This document shows positions 32,371 to 40,502 of a DNA stretch of 42,550 bases, piece after piece. A model generated the notes under the pieces. That model had not been told where the DNA came from, ran no database searches, and saw nothing but the letters and a program-made list of their open reading frames with translations. Position numbers and translations under genes: made by a program. Source of the DNA: Lachnospiraceae bacterium UBA3689 (GTDB lineage Bacteria; Bacillota; Clostridia; Lachnospirales; Lachnospiraceae). Location: the NCBI GenBank assembly GCA_002371465.1, contig DFIU01000016.1, positions 1 through 42,550 of the forward strand, read 5' to 3'. How positions within the stretch are numbered: position 1 is the first letter of the stretch; every line of letters starts with the position of its first letter.

Positions 32371-33249
32371 TCACATCATAATCCGTCCCTCCGTGCGGAT
32401 ATATTCATAGACGTGGTCGGACAATACTTCCTCCGGCTTTACCTGAGTCGCATTGATCTCCCGTACCATATCCGTCAGATCGCTTCTTGAAAAATAGCCG
32501 CAGTCCGGTGTCAGAATCAATTCATGGATGCTGCTGGGCAGGATAAAGAGATTGTGATGAAGTTCCTCTGACAGCTGCCGCAAATAAGTCTGGTTCAAAA
32601 GACCGGCTGCGCCAAAGGTTCGACTGATATTCATCATGACATAGATAGGGGCTGCCATTTCCGGAGCATTCACCCGATCCATAACCTCTCCGAACAGAAC
32701 CTCCTGCAGGGGCTTCACCTGGATTCGGCGTTCCCGCCTTTCATTTTCTGCCGCTGCCCTATCAAGTTCATCAAAGGACATGCCCCATTGGCACAGGTCC
32801 CGGCTGCGAATAGTCACAAAGCCATCCTGTCCAGTCGGACAGGGCGTTTCGTAATAATAGACGACCGCCAGATCCATAAACTTCCGATGGGGCAGGTCAA
32901 AAAGAGACCCCCTGTTCCATTCAAAATTGATCAATTTCCGAAAGATACGGCTTTTAACTTCTTCCTTATCCTCCGGCAGGGACACAGGTCTTGCATACCT
33001 CGCGATCCGGCGGCATTCTTCAATTAAACTCCGGGATATCTCTTCAAGCGACATTCCACCCTCGTATTTTTCAAGGATCTGTTCCATAAAAATTGTCGGT
33101 GAAACCTGCTGATCCGGCAATCTCACCGTCACCGCCTCCCGCCGAATGTCGTTGTTTTGCGGAATTTGGCGCAGTTCCACACCAGCCTCCGATCCGGCAG
33201 CTTTCTTTAAAGCAGCCAGAAGTTCCTCTTTTACAAGTGTCTCATTCAT
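32371..33249 (-). CDS. DUF5688-like protein of unknown function
   Basis: This 292-aa soluble protein resembles the DUF5688 group, common in Lachnospiraceae and often present in several copies per genome. Shared features include the VSPTIFMEQILEKYEGGMSL segment (near 50-70), FDLPHRKFMDLAVVYYY (near 120-135), the MSFDELDRAAAEN block, and a C-terminal LFILPSSIHELILTPD. No catalytic motif, signal peptide or membrane segment is visible. AAGGAG lies about nine bases before the ATG. It lies between the tRNA promoter and a gene-poor repeat region. Function unknown. Confidence 0.7.
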   Translation of the reverse strand: MNETLVKEELLAALKKAAGSEAGVELRQIPQNNDIRREAVTVRLPDQQVSPTIFMEQILEKYEGGMSLEEISRSLIEECRRIARYARPVSLPEDKEEVKSRIFRKLINFEWNRGSLFDLPHRKFMDLAVVYYYETPCPTGQDGFVTIRSRDLCQWGMSFDELDRAAAENERRERRIQVKPLQEVLFGEVMDRVNAPEMAAPIYVMMNISRTFGAAGLLNQTYLRQLSEELHHNLFILPSSIHELILTPDCGYFSRSDLTDMVREINATQVKPEEVLSDHVYEYIRTEGRIMM

Positions 33250-33320
33250 ACGTTCACTCTCCTTTCAGCAGCAGCTTACAGAAAACAAATCTTTAATAGT
33301 TGGGGATATCTGATGAAGTT

Positions 33321-33560
33321 ACACTTTGGATTTTCCAGGCTATCATGATCCAAAGTGCAAAAAAACCATGAGGGAATTTCGTTAAGACAAAGCGCAAACA
33401 AGGATAGATCTGAGTTTCTTTAGAACAAAATACGAGGAAGAGGATATGTTGGAATACCGTTAAACCAACGTGCAAACAGAAATATGCACGGATGCCCTTA
33501 GAACATCCGGACAGGAATAAGATGGAATGCCGCAGGAAAACAGGCATTTTGCTGCGTAAG
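33321..33560. repeat. Degenerate tandem repeat with a period of about 75 bp
   Basis: Units begin near 33373, 33451 and 33524 (spacings 78 and 73), each opening GGAAT, with a partial copy before them. The first two share GGAAT..CGTTAA, then CAA(A/C)G(C/T)GCAAACA, then a (T/C)TTAGAACA block. The short CAAAGTGCAA string recurs at 33351, 33388 and 33466. In the minus-strand frame the 78-bp step is 26 codons and gives two similar peptides (FCSKETQIYPCLRFVLTKF and GCSKGIRAYFCLHVGLTVF). Confidence 0.6.
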
Positions 33561-33613
33561 GCAGCCTCACAGAACGCATAGAAAGGATCAAAGAATCTTG
33601 CTATTAAAATATT

Positions 33614-33641
33614 AAAAGAGCCTCTCCTTTCGGAGAGGCTC
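33614..33641 (-). terminator. efp terminator
   Basis: Perfect ten-pair stem (GAGCCTCTCC / GGAGAGGCTC) on a GAAA tetraloop followed by TTTTAATATTTTAA, five nt after the efp stop codon. Confidence 0.93.
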
Positions 33642-33645
33642 GCCC

Positions 33646-34203
33646 TTATACTCTGGAGAGATATTCACCGGTTCTGGTGTCAATCTTGACCTTATCGCCG
33701 ATATTGACGAAAAGCGGAACCTGGATGACAACACCGGTTTCAACGGTTGCCGGCTTGTTGGCGCCCTGCGCCGTGTTGCCCGCAAAACCAGGCTCGGTTT
33801 CTGTAACTTCCAGCTCTACAAAGAGCGGCGCTTCAACAGTGAAGACACTTCCGTTCCAGGAAACCAGCTTGACCGTGTCATTTTCCTTGACAAATTTCAT
33901 GGAGTCAGCGATGACTTCCCTGCTGACCGGCATCTGATCGAATGTTTCCGGATCCATAAAGTAATAAAGATCGCCGTCATTGTAAAGATAGGTATAATCC
34001 TTACGATCAATACGCGCTGTCGGGAACTTTTCGGTCGGACGGAACGTAGTCTCGGTTACACCACCACTGATGACATTCTTTAACTTTGTACGAACAAACG
34101 CTGCACCCTTGCCCGGCTTGACATGCTGGAATTCAATAATCTGCATGACCTGACCGTTAATCTCAAGGGTTAAGCCATTTTTAAAATCGCCTGCTGAAAC
34201 CAT
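33646..34203 (-). CDS. efp: Translation elongation factor P
   Basis: EF-P relieves ribosome stalling at consecutive prolines. The 185-aa protein has the three beta-barrel domains: an N-terminal KOW-like domain with the ribosome-inserted loop KPGKGAAFVRTKL (modifiable lysine near residue 32), a middle OB domain (TYLYNDGDLYYFMDPETFDQ), and the C-terminal OB domain (GVVIQVPLFVNIGDKVKIDT, RTGEYLSRV). Of two ATGs six bases apart I chose 34203, seven bases after GGAGG; the other is one base away from the site. It has its own promoter and terminator. How the lysine is modified here is not visible. Confidence 0.97.
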   Translation of the reverse strand: MVSAGDFKNGLTLEINGQVMQIIEFQHVKPGKGAAFVRTKLKNVISGGVTETTFRPTEKFPTARIDRKDYTYLYNDGDLYYFMDPETFDQMPVSREVIADSMKFVKENDTVKLVSWNGSVFTVEAPLFVELEVTETEPGFAGNTAQGANKPATVETGVVIQVPLFVNIGDKVKIDTRTGEYLSRV

Positions 34204-34231
34204 AAACATTCCTCCTTAAACGTGTACAGTT

Positions 34232-34260
34232 ATTCTACACTGAAAAAGTTTTGATTGCAA
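34232..34260 (-). promoter_or_regulatory. efp promoter
   Basis: TTGCAA (34255-34260), 17 nt, TAGAAT (34232-34237) on the minus strand. It begins 12 nt after the aroQ-aroK stop codon. Confidence 0.7.
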
Positions 34261-34272
34261 CAGGAAAATCCT

Positions 34273-35091
34273 TTAGGAATCAGCCTCAGCGGCCTCTTTC
34301 TGATTATCAAATTCGATCAGTTTGGCGATGATTTCATCGCAGATTTCGTCGATCGTTTTGCCGTCCGTTTCGACTTTCACATCCGCCACCTGCTGATATT
34401 TTTCTCTGCGTTTTTCCATGAGACTGGCGATAAACTGCACATTTTTATGATTTTCCAGAATCGGTCGGTCGTTGCTGTCCTTGACGCGCTCAAGGATGGT
34501 CTCCGGCTTGGCGGTCAGAAGAACCACTCTCCCATTTTTCTTCATATGATCCGCATTGTCTTCCCGAACCACGACCCCACCGCCGCAGGATACGACGCTC
34601 TGCTTGACATGCTGCAGCTCGATCAGGCAGTTGCTCTCCAGGTTGCGGAAATAGGTCTCCCCATATTCGTCGAAGATTTCGGAAATGGACATGCCCTGTT
34701 TCTCAACGATCATCTGGTCCATCTCAACCCGGTTCATCTCCAGCTTTTTGGTCAGCTCGCTGGCGACGGTCGTTTTGCCCGCTCCCATAAAACCGATCAG
34801 GAAAATGTTGTAATCGAACAGGGACTTGGCCTGAACCTTGCGGCTGTTCTTCTCAATATATTTGAAAATATCCAGGATCTCTTCCTCAAAGGGATTGTCC
34901 CCCAGCTTTTCCTTTAATTCCCTCTCCTGCTTCGCCTCCTGCTCCGGCTGCAAAATCGGGATCCCGGTCGCCTTCTTATAAGAAATAATTTCCTGAACGT
35001 GCTTCATGCGCTCTGCCAGCGCATCGATAATTTCATTGTCGCACACGCCGATCTTGGACCGGATCTCTTCAAGATGTTTCGCATTTTCCAT
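34273..35091 (-). CDS. Chorismate mutase-shikimate kinase fusion (AroQ-AroK)
   Basis: The 272-aa protein fuses two shikimate-pathway enzymes. Residues 1-88 form an all-helical AroQ-type chorismate mutase with the active-site residues at their classical positions (Arg11, Arg28, Lys39, Glu52). Residues 94-270 are shikimate kinase: Walker A GFMGAGKT (100-107), VEMDQMIVEKQGMSI, YFRNLES with the shikimate-binding arginine, and the CGGGVV loop. It would act at steps five (shikimate to shikimate 3-phosphate) and after chorismate, toward prephenate. The ATG at 35091 follows AGGGG by nine bases. It has its own promoter, separate from the shikimate-uptake module to its right. Confidence 0.92.
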   Translation of the reverse strand: MENAKHLEEIRSKIGVCDNEIIDALAERMKHVQEIISYKKATGIPILQPEQEAKQERELKEKLGDNPFEEEILDIFKYIEKNSRKVQAKSLFDYNIFLIGFMGAGKTTVASELTKKLEMNRVEMDQMIVEKQGMSISEIFDEYGETYFRNLESNCLIELQHVKQSVVSCGGGVVVREDNADHMKKNGRVVLLTAKPETILERVKDSNDRPILENHKNVQFIASLMEKRREKYQQVADVKVETDGKTIDEICDEIIAKLIEFDNQKEAAEADS

Positions 35092-35147
35092 TGTCAAAAT
35101 CCCCTGTTTTCCAACAAACTCGCTGACCTTCAGCTTGCCCAAAGAAA

Positions 35148-35173
35148 GCCGCAGTACCAAGCGGTATTGCGGC
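35148..35173 (-). promoter_or_regulatory. Inverted repeat at the aroQ-aroK transcription start
   Basis: GCCGCA and TGCGGC with inner TACC/GGTA arms (35148-35173) straddle the predicted transcription start. On the minus strand it is followed by TTTCTTT. It may be an operator or a partial attenuator; only the 3' part would be transcribed. Confidence 0.45.
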
Positions 35174-35174
35174 T

Positions 35175-35203
35175 ATTATAACAAGTGCAATGTACTTCTT
35201 CAA
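35175..35203 (-). promoter_or_regulatory. aroQ-aroK promoter
   Basis: TTGAAG (35198-35203), 17 nt, TATAAT (35175-35180) on the minus strand. AT-rich sequence with the palindrome AACTTTAAAGTT lies just upstream of the -35 box. Confidence 0.75.
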
Positions 35204-35323
35204 GGTAAAGTTTAGAACTTTAAAGTTTTTATGCGTTAAAGTGTATGTTTCATCCTATCTATAATCTCGGATTCATTCACCTCAACATCAGGTGCCTATT
35301 GATCTGCATAGCTTCCTCTTCCG

Positions 35324-36358
35324 TCATTTATTCTGAGGTCTCTTGCTGAGATATGCCTCCACCAGGTTGGGATCGACCGATTTTTCAATCGCCTGATAGA
35401 CCGGTTCCGTAGCCTTATTCATCTCCTCTTTGAGCTGATCATCCGGCTCTATGACCTTAGTCCCGCTGTCCTCGATCGTCTTGATGCGGGATGCGATCCG
35501 CTGATCGGACTGGTCCCTTGAGAAAGTCTTTGCCGTTTCAGCAGCCTGGCGGATGATCTTCTGCTGGTCCTGGGTCAAAGTGTCCATAAACTCACTGGAG
35601 ACAATCAGGGAAATCAGGTGGGGCAGGTGGTTAGTCTCGACAATATACTTCTGCTGCTCATAAAGCTTGTTGGAAACGATGACTTCGTAAGGATTTTCCT
35701 GAGCGTCGATCGTCCCCTGCTGTAAACCGATATAGACCTCAGAAAAAGTCATGGGGGTCGGACTCGCCCCCAGCTCTTTCCAGAACTGCATGTGATAGGA
35801 ATTTTCCATGGTCCGGATCTTCTGCCCCCGGAAATCGTCGATCGACGCAATCTCCTTATTGGTCGACATGACCCGGAAGCCCTGGTCGGAATAACCCAGC
35901 AGCCGGTAGCCGCCCTTTTGATAAACCCGGCTGATGCCCGCCAGGAAATCGGGATCATCGACCGCTGCCCGCACGTCTTCGATCTTGTCGTAGACCCGGG
36001 GCATATCAAAGACCGCGATATCGGGCATAAAGGTCACCTGAGGAGCCGTATTTTGCACGACAAAGGGGATATCCCCGTCCTTACAGGACTCCAGCAGCTC
36101 CCGGTCCCCGCCCAGGACGGAGTTGGGATAGACCTGGATCTTCATTTTTCCATCGCTTAAACGGTAGACCTCCTCGGCAAATTTCTCCGCATAGATCTGG
36201 GTAACTGTATCCTCCGGGCTCGATGTCCCCAAGGGCCAGGCGTAGCGCTGGACCCCATCTGCCGCCTGCTGCCTGCCGCAGCCCCCGACCAAAGCCACAA
36301 CCGCTGTCATACAGGCTGTAAGGAGGGAATTTCTAAAAAGTCGTTTCCATTTTTTCAT
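35324..36358 (-). CDS. dctP: TRAP transporter solute-binding lipoprotein
   Basis: DctP captures a carboxylated solute outside the membrane and delivers it to the DctQM permease. The 344-aa protein has a signal peptide with lipobox LVGGCG (Cys27 lipidated), typical of Gram-positive binding proteins. Then come family blocks including YPNSVLGGDRELLESCK, QGFRVMSTNKEI with the carboxylate-binding arginine, and MTFSEVYIGLQQGTIDAQEN. Of two adjacent ATGs I prefer 36358, seven bases after GGAGG. It ends the dctQ-dctM-dctP operon. The ligand is inferred, from neighbours, to be quinate or shikimate. Confidence 0.92.
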   Translation of the reverse strand: MKKWKRLFRNSLLTACMTAVVALVGGCGRQQAADGVQRYAWPLGTSSPEDTVTQIYAEKFAEEVYRLSDGKMKIQVYPNSVLGGDRELLESCKDGDIPFVVQNTAPQVTFMPDIAVFDMPRVYDKIEDVRAAVDDPDFLAGISRVYQKGGYRLLGYSDQGFRVMSTNKEIASIDDFRGQKIRTMENSYHMQFWKELGASPTPMTFSEVYIGLQQGTIDAQENPYEVIVSNKLYEQQKYIVETNHLPHLISLIVSSEFMDTLTQDQQKIIRQAAETAKTFSRDQSDQRIASRIKTIEDSGTKVIEPDDQLKEEMNKATEPVYQAIEKSVDPNLVEAYLSKRPQNK

Positions 36359-36370
36359 CATAAAACCTCC

Positions 36371-37666
36371 TTAGCCTCCCAGCAGGCAGAGACTGATCTG
36401 CGGAATAAAGGTAATTAAAATAAGGGCAATCAGGAACATAAGGATCATAGGCATTGCCTTCCTGGCAATCTCCATGACCGGTACGTCGGTAAGGGAGCTT
36501 GCCACAAAGAGGTTGACACCGACAGGCGGTGTCACAAAGCCAATCGCCAGGTTGACAACCATCATCACCGCAAAATGAACCGGATTCATACCGACAGCCG
36601 TCACAATCGGCAGAAGAATCGGCGTCAGAATCAGAATGGCCGGTGTCGTGTCCATGACCATACCAACCAGGAGCAGGAAGATATTAATGACCAGCATCAG
36701 CACGATCCGGCTCGAGAAGCTGCCAAGGATCCAGGAACTGACGGTCTGCGGAACCTGCATCAGGGTCAGGACTCTGGAAAAGGCCGTCGACGCCGCCAGG
36801 ATAAAGAGGATCGGCGCATAGGTATGGAGGGATTCCCGGAAAATCTTCCAAATATCCCGGAATTTCAGGGTCCGGTACACAAAGAGACTGATAATCAGGG
36901 CATAGAAGACGGAAATGACTGCCGCCTCCGTCGGCGACGCGACGCCCGTGTAGATGCAGCCCAGGATGATGACCGGGCTTAAGAGGGCGAAGAAGCCCTC
37001 ACGGAAGACTTTCCCAAAGCCCTTTTGGTGGAGTTCGTCCACCTTGGCATTGATCTTGTCCTTGTCCTCGCCATAGATCCGGCAGTGACCCACCGCGTAG
37101 ACCATCAAAAGGAGGGCGATCAAAAGTCCCGGAACGATACCGGCCATAAAGAGGTCGCCGACCGACTCCCCGGAAGCCATGGCGAACATGATAAAGGGAA
37201 TGCTGGGAGGAATGATAACGCCCAGACCGCCGGCAACCGCTACGATCGCGGTGGAGAACTTTTTGTCGTAGCCCAGTTCCATCAAAAAGGGAATCGTCAT
37301 AGAACCGACCGCCGCAACCGTCGCCGGAGCGGATCCGGAAATTGCCCCATAGAAGAGACAGGTCACAATCACCGCGCAGGGAATTCCCGCCCTCCTCCTT
37401 CCCAAAAAGTAGGCAAAGACATCGAAGAGCTTTTTGGAGATCTGTCCATGAGCCATCACAATGCCGGCAAGGACGAACATGGGGACCGCCAGCAGGGGGA
37501 AGGAGTCGATGCCGCCCAGCATGGACCGAATGACATAGCTGCCGCTTGCGGTAAAGGACGGATCAAACGCTCCCGGCAGGATGGCGACGATTCCCAGGGA
37601 AATGGAAATCGGGATCGCAATGACCAGGCACAGGGCAAACAGTAAAAATACAACAGCAACCGACAT
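36371..37666 (-). CDS. dctM: TRAP transporter large permease
   Basis: DctM is the ion-coupled transport subunit of the TRAP system. The 431-aa protein has about 12 hydrophobic segments and family blocks FPLLAVPMFVLAGIVMAHG, ISGSAPATVAAVGSMTIPFL, GGLGVIIPPSIPFIMFAMAS, and ASPTEAAVISVFYALI. The start at 37666 is two bases after the dctQ stop region, with AAGGAGGG inside the end of dctQ, so translation is coupled. Order dctQ, dctM, dctP is one of the usual arrangements. Confidence 0.95.
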   Translation of the reverse strand: MSVAVVFLLFALCLVIAIPISISLGIVAILPGAFDPSFTASGSYVIRSMLGGIDSFPLLAVPMFVLAGIVMAHGQISKKLFDVFAYFLGRRRAGIPCAVIVTCLFYGAISGSAPATVAAVGSMTIPFLMELGYDKKFSTAIVAVAGGLGVIIPPSIPFIMFAMASGESVGDLFMAGIVPGLLIALLLMVYAVGHCRIYGEDKDKINAKVDELHQKGFGKVFREGFFALLSPVIILGCIYTGVASPTEAAVISVFYALIISLFVYRTLKFRDIWKIFRESLHTYAPILFILAASTAFSRVLTLMQVPQTVSSWILGSFSSRIVLMLVINIFLLLVGMVMDTTPAILILTPILLPIVTAVGMNPVHFAVMMVVNLAIGFVTPPVGVNLFVASSLTDVPVMEIARKAMPMILMFLIALILITFIPQISLCLLGG

Positions 37667-37668
37667 AC

Positions 37669-38247
37669 TTATCCCTCCTTTCCTTTCTCATCTTGAATCT
37701 TACGCTCATCTTCCACGACCTCCATCACCGAATCCGCCAGACTGCCCTCTTCGGCTAATCTTTGCTCCTTGCCCAGCACGATCCTTATGTTGATGACCAA
37801 TCGCTGGATCAGGCGTATGCCGCAGAGGGAAAACGAAACCAGGGGCGCTGCCTGGACCCAGTACATGGGAATTCCGATCGCAGGAGAGACCTGACCGCTC
37901 GCAATCGTCGTCTTCAGATAGTAAGCGGCATAGGGAATCAGATACAAAAAGAAAAGCAAAGAAATGACCAGGTTCAGGACCTTAAAGGCTGCCTCTCCCC
38001 TCTTGGGAAAGATCTTGATAAACTGGTCTATTTTGATCGAAATGCATTTCCTCGTGCAGAGGCTGACGGACAAAAATGCCGACCAGATAAAGAGGTAGCG
38101 GGTCAGTTCTTCCGACCAGGACAGGGACACCCCTAAAATGTAACGGGAAAAGACCTGTATCCCCATAATGACGGTCATTCCGATCAGCAAGATGATCATG
38201 AGGATCTCTTCCAGGTTCCGTTCCAGATAAAGCAGGACTTTTTTCAT
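37669..38247 (-). CDS. dctQ: TRAP transporter small permease
   Basis: DctQ is the four-helix membrane subunit of the TRAP transporter. The 192-aa protein has the expected four hydrophobic stretches (IILLIGMTVIMGIQVFSRYI, SWSEELTRYLFIWSAFLSV, LVISLLFFLYLIPYAAYYL, YWVQAAPLVSFSLCGIRLI) and the family's SWSEELTRYLF motif near residue 39. A charged tail follows. The ATG at 38247 follows AGGTGA. It is first in the transporter operon and is preceded by its own promoter with flanking inverted repeats. Confidence 0.93.
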   Translation of the reverse strand: MKKVLLYLERNLEEILMIILLIGMTVIMGIQVFSRYILGVSLSWSEELTRYLFIWSAFLSVSLCTRKCISIKIDQFIKIFPKRGEAAFKVLNLVISLLFFLYLIPYAAYYLKTTIASGQVSPAIGIPMYWVQAAPLVSFSLCGIRLIQRLVINIRIVLGKEQRLAEEGSLADSVMEVVEDERKIQDEKGKEG

Positions 38248-38264
38248 AAGCTCACCTAAAAAAT

Positions 38265-38360
38265 GGAACTGCAGTCAACAGATATCTGCTTCATTATAAA
38301 GGATAGACGCCCCTTGCGCCATACTTTATCGCAGTAAACTGTTGAATTATCTGCAGTTCC
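38265..38360 (-). promoter_or_regulatory. TRAP operon promoter bracketed by an inverted repeat
   Basis: GGAACTGCAG (38265-38274) and CTGCAGTTCC (38351-38360) are a perfect ten-base inverted repeat; a further CAACAG (38276-38281) / CTGTTG (38340-38345) pair extends it. Between the arms is a TATAAT (38293-38298) with no good -35 box. The predicted start is near 38286, putting the arms at about +12 and -65. Confidence 0.6.
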
Positions 38361-38376
38361 GATTTAAAGCCGGTCA

Positions 38377-38397
38377 GGGACGCCAAAACGGCGTCCC
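38377..38397 (-). terminator. Hairpin after aroD
   Basis: Eight-pair stem (GGGACGCC / GGCGTCCC) with a GTTTT loop, extended by an outer CCGG/CCGG pairing, 32 nt after the aroD stop. The T tract is weak (CTTTAAAT). It separates aroD from the TRAP operon. Confidence 0.6.
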
Positions 38398-38428
38398 AAA
38401 AGCCGGATACCAGGTTGATTGCGTTCGA

Positions 38429-39196
38429 TCAGATACTGTTGTGGATCAGGCCCAGGACCGTATCCAGATCCCTGGCATTCATCTGCCCCGGAGCGGAAAC
38501 CTTGCCAACCGCGCCAAAGGTCGCCGCGGAACCGAAGACTTCTCCGCTCAGGCGGCTGATGAGTCCCGTGCCCGCCATGGACATGGTGATAATGGGGCGG
38601 TCCGCATGGTCGTCCGCCATCTCCTCGGTCGCTGCCAGCAAAGTCAGCACATCCTTCTTGCTCTGGGGCATGACGGCAATCTTGGGAATATCAGCTCCCA
38701 GTTCCTGCATCTTCACCAGTCGTCTGACCAGCTCATCCTTGTCAGGCGTTCCGTCAAAGTCATGATTGGAGGCGACGACTGCTACTCCGCACTGGTGGGC
38801 GCCTTCGATGATCCGTTTTACGATCTCGTCCCCGGTGAAGGCTTCGACATCGATCAGGTCCACCAGACCCGTCGCTGCCATTTTCAGATTAAGATCGGCA
38901 TAAGCCTCAGGCTCGATCGCCTTCTCTCCGCCTTCCTTTGAGGTCCGGAAAGTAAAGAGAATGGGGATATTGCCCAGCGTATCTCTTAAGGCCTTTCCCG
39001 TCTCTTTGGTCTTTTCAAAATCAAAGATATCTTCAAACCAGTCCACTCTCCATTCAACAAGGTCCAGCCGGACGTCTTTGAAAGACTGGGCTGCAGCGAT
39101 GATTTCGTCTCTGGTTTTGCCGACGATTGGAACGATGATCTTGGGAAGTCCCTCGCCGATTCTGACGCCGCGGACGTCTACAATTTTTTTACTCAT
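38429..39196 (-). CDS. aroD: 3-dehydroquinate dehydratase, type I
   Basis: AroD reversibly dehydrates 3-dehydroquinate to 3-dehydroshikimate through a Schiff base. The 255-aa protein is the type I enzyme: IVPIVGKTRDEI (near 20-32), RLDLVEWRVDWFED with the substrate glutamate, FTFRTSKEGG, ASNHDFDGTP with His145, and IPKIAVMPQ with the Schiff-base Lys172. Start ATG 39196 with AGAGGT eight bases upstream; a longer frame from 39262 lies in the preceding gene. It follows the MFS gene by 19 nt and belongs to the ydiB operon. Type I enzymes serve both biosynthesis and quinate use; the context favours use of imported quinate or shikimate. Confidence 0.96.
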   Translation of the reverse strand: MSKKIVDVRGVRIGEGLPKIIVPIVGKTRDEIIAAAQSFKDVRLDLVEWRVDWFEDIFDFEKTKETGKALRDTLGNIPILFTFRTSKEGGEKAIEPEAYADLNLKMAATGLVDLIDVEAFTGDEIVKRIIEGAHQCGVAVVASNHDFDGTPDKDELVRRLVKMQELGADIPKIAVMPQSKKDVLTLLAATEEMADDHADRPIITMSMAGTGLISRLSGEVFGSAATFGAVGKVSAPGQMNARDLDTVLGLIHNSI

Positions 39197-39215
39197 ACGA
39201 TTTACCTCTTTTGAT

Positions 39216-40433
39216 TCAGCCCTGAGCCTTCTTCTGCAGCGCCCCATAGCGGAAGTTGACAAAGAGGGCGAGCAGGACGCCGATCGCCGTAATCACAATG
39301 TTCATGACCATGACGCCCTCTGCGGACATTTTGCCGGCAGCTGTCAGGATCGTGTAATTGGACAGGGAAGACGCGATCATAATGATGGATGTGATCGTTC
39401 CCTTAAAGCGGGGGAACAGGTCGTTGACGGTAGCAGTCGCCAGCTGTAAAACGCCGCCTGCCGCGAACCAGCCCAACAGGAAAGCGCCGATGTTCATCAT
39501 AGCCGGAGTTCTGGTTGTGATGACCAGGACCAGAGCGATCAGGGATACCAGCGGATAGAGGAACAGGAACCTGACCGACCGGATCTTCAAGGTAAACGCC
39601 GCCGTGACGAAAATGGCGATGATGGTACCGATGGAATAGAGCTTCTGCAGACCGGACGGATCAGCGATGCCGACGATATCCTTGGCAAAAGTCTGGGCGC
39701 AGTTTAGCCACAGCTGGAAGGTTGCCGTACAGGTAAAGCCGATGATGATCAGGGCAAAGCTTTCGATCGACCAGTTTGCCTCCTTGATATCCTGGATTAA
39801 AGAGGTCCTCTTGGCCTCTGCCTTCTTCTCCGCCTGAGGAGACGGCAGGATCAGGGAAACCACGCCGATGACCAGGATAACGATTGCCAGAACGATCAGG
39901 GTCTGGTGGGTTCTGCCGGCTTCCATGCCGGAAGCAGCCGCAATGTAACCGACCACAAAGGGAAGGACATACTGACCCAGGGAGACGAATAGCTTGGTTC
40001 CCATGGTAGCAAGGGACGTTCTGGGGGCAAGAATTTCCACCTCGGACGGAATGACGCCGCAGTCCAGGAAGGAATTGGCGATACCGCCGATGATTGCCGC
40101 AACGTAGGCAACTCCCATTGTGGAGGAGAAGCCCAGTCCCAGGAAGAACATAGCGTAGGTGACGCAGCCGATGAGGACGGTCAGTTTTCTGCCGACCTTA
40201 TCGGACAGGGGACCCGCAAAGGGAAGGGCGATCAGACGGCCCAGACCCAAGGCTGCCGAAACGGTTGTGACGACGCCGATATTTGCCGCGATGTCGCTGT
40301 AGCCCCACTGACCGACCAGAACTTCCTTGATTGCCTGCTGGCCCAGGACAGCCGCTCCGATTCCGTGGATAAAATAGGTGATGTAAAGCACGAGTGCCGC
40401 CGGTATGTACCTGGCTTTAGACTGTTTTTCCAT
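39216..40433 (-). CDS. MFS transporter, YdiN-like (probable quinate/shikimate carrier)
   Basis: The 405-aa protein has about 12 hydrophobic segments with a charged central loop (EKKAEAKRTSLIQDIKEAN), the major facilitator layout. The loop between helices 2 and 3 (GPLSDKVGRKLTVLIG) is the family signature. Sequence such as GIANSFLDCGVIPSEVEI and FAAGGVLQLATATVNDLFPR resembles E. coli YdiN, which lies next to ydiB and aroD there. Start ATG 40433, eight bases after GGAG; a TTG two codons upstream is less likely. It lies between ydiB and aroD on the same strand, so import of quinate or shikimate is inferred from context. Confidence 0.82.
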   Translation of the reverse strand: MEKQSKARYIPAALVLYITYFIHGIGAAVLGQQAIKEVLVGQWGYSDIAANIGVVTTVSAALGLGRLIALPFAGPLSDKVGRKLTVLIGCVTYAMFFLGLGFSSTMGVAYVAAIIGGIANSFLDCGVIPSEVEILAPRTSLATMGTKLFVSLGQYVLPFVVGYIAAASGMEAGRTHQTLIVLAIVILVIGVVSLILPSPQAEKKAEAKRTSLIQDIKEANWSIESFALIIIGFTCTATFQLWLNCAQTFAKDIVGIADPSGLQKLYSIGTIIAIFVTAAFTLKIRSVRFLFLYPLVSLIALVLVITTRTPAMMNIGAFLLGWFAAGGVLQLATATVNDLFPRFKGTITSIIMIASSLSNYTILTAAGKMSAEGVMVMNIVITAIGVLLALFVNFRYGALQKKAQG

Positions 40434-40502
40434 GTTCAAATCTCCAACCTCATTAAGTGGGGGATGGTTTACTTACCGGTCCATCCCCGTTTTCGTGTCT
40501 CT

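Larger units (their letters stand above)
33250..33645. other. 396-bp gene-poor region upstream of the DUF5688-like gene
   Basis: This holds the leader of the DUF5688-like gene, a patch of degenerate tandem repeats (33321-33560) and the efp terminator. Its only long frame, 33293-33547 on the minus strand, is repetitive and has no gene-like start. Confidence 0.7.

Noticed and set aside
32120..32374. 84-aa minus-strand frame through the two tRNAs
   Set aside because: It translates tRNA genes and their spacer; not a protein gene.
33293..33547. 84-aa minus-strand frame in the gene-poor region
   Set aside because: It consists mostly of the degenerate repeats, lacks a ribosome binding site and resembles no protein I know; treated as repeat.
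33321..33560. CRISPR array
   Set aside because: The units are contiguous, degenerate and lack identical repeats with unique spacers; no cas genes nearby.
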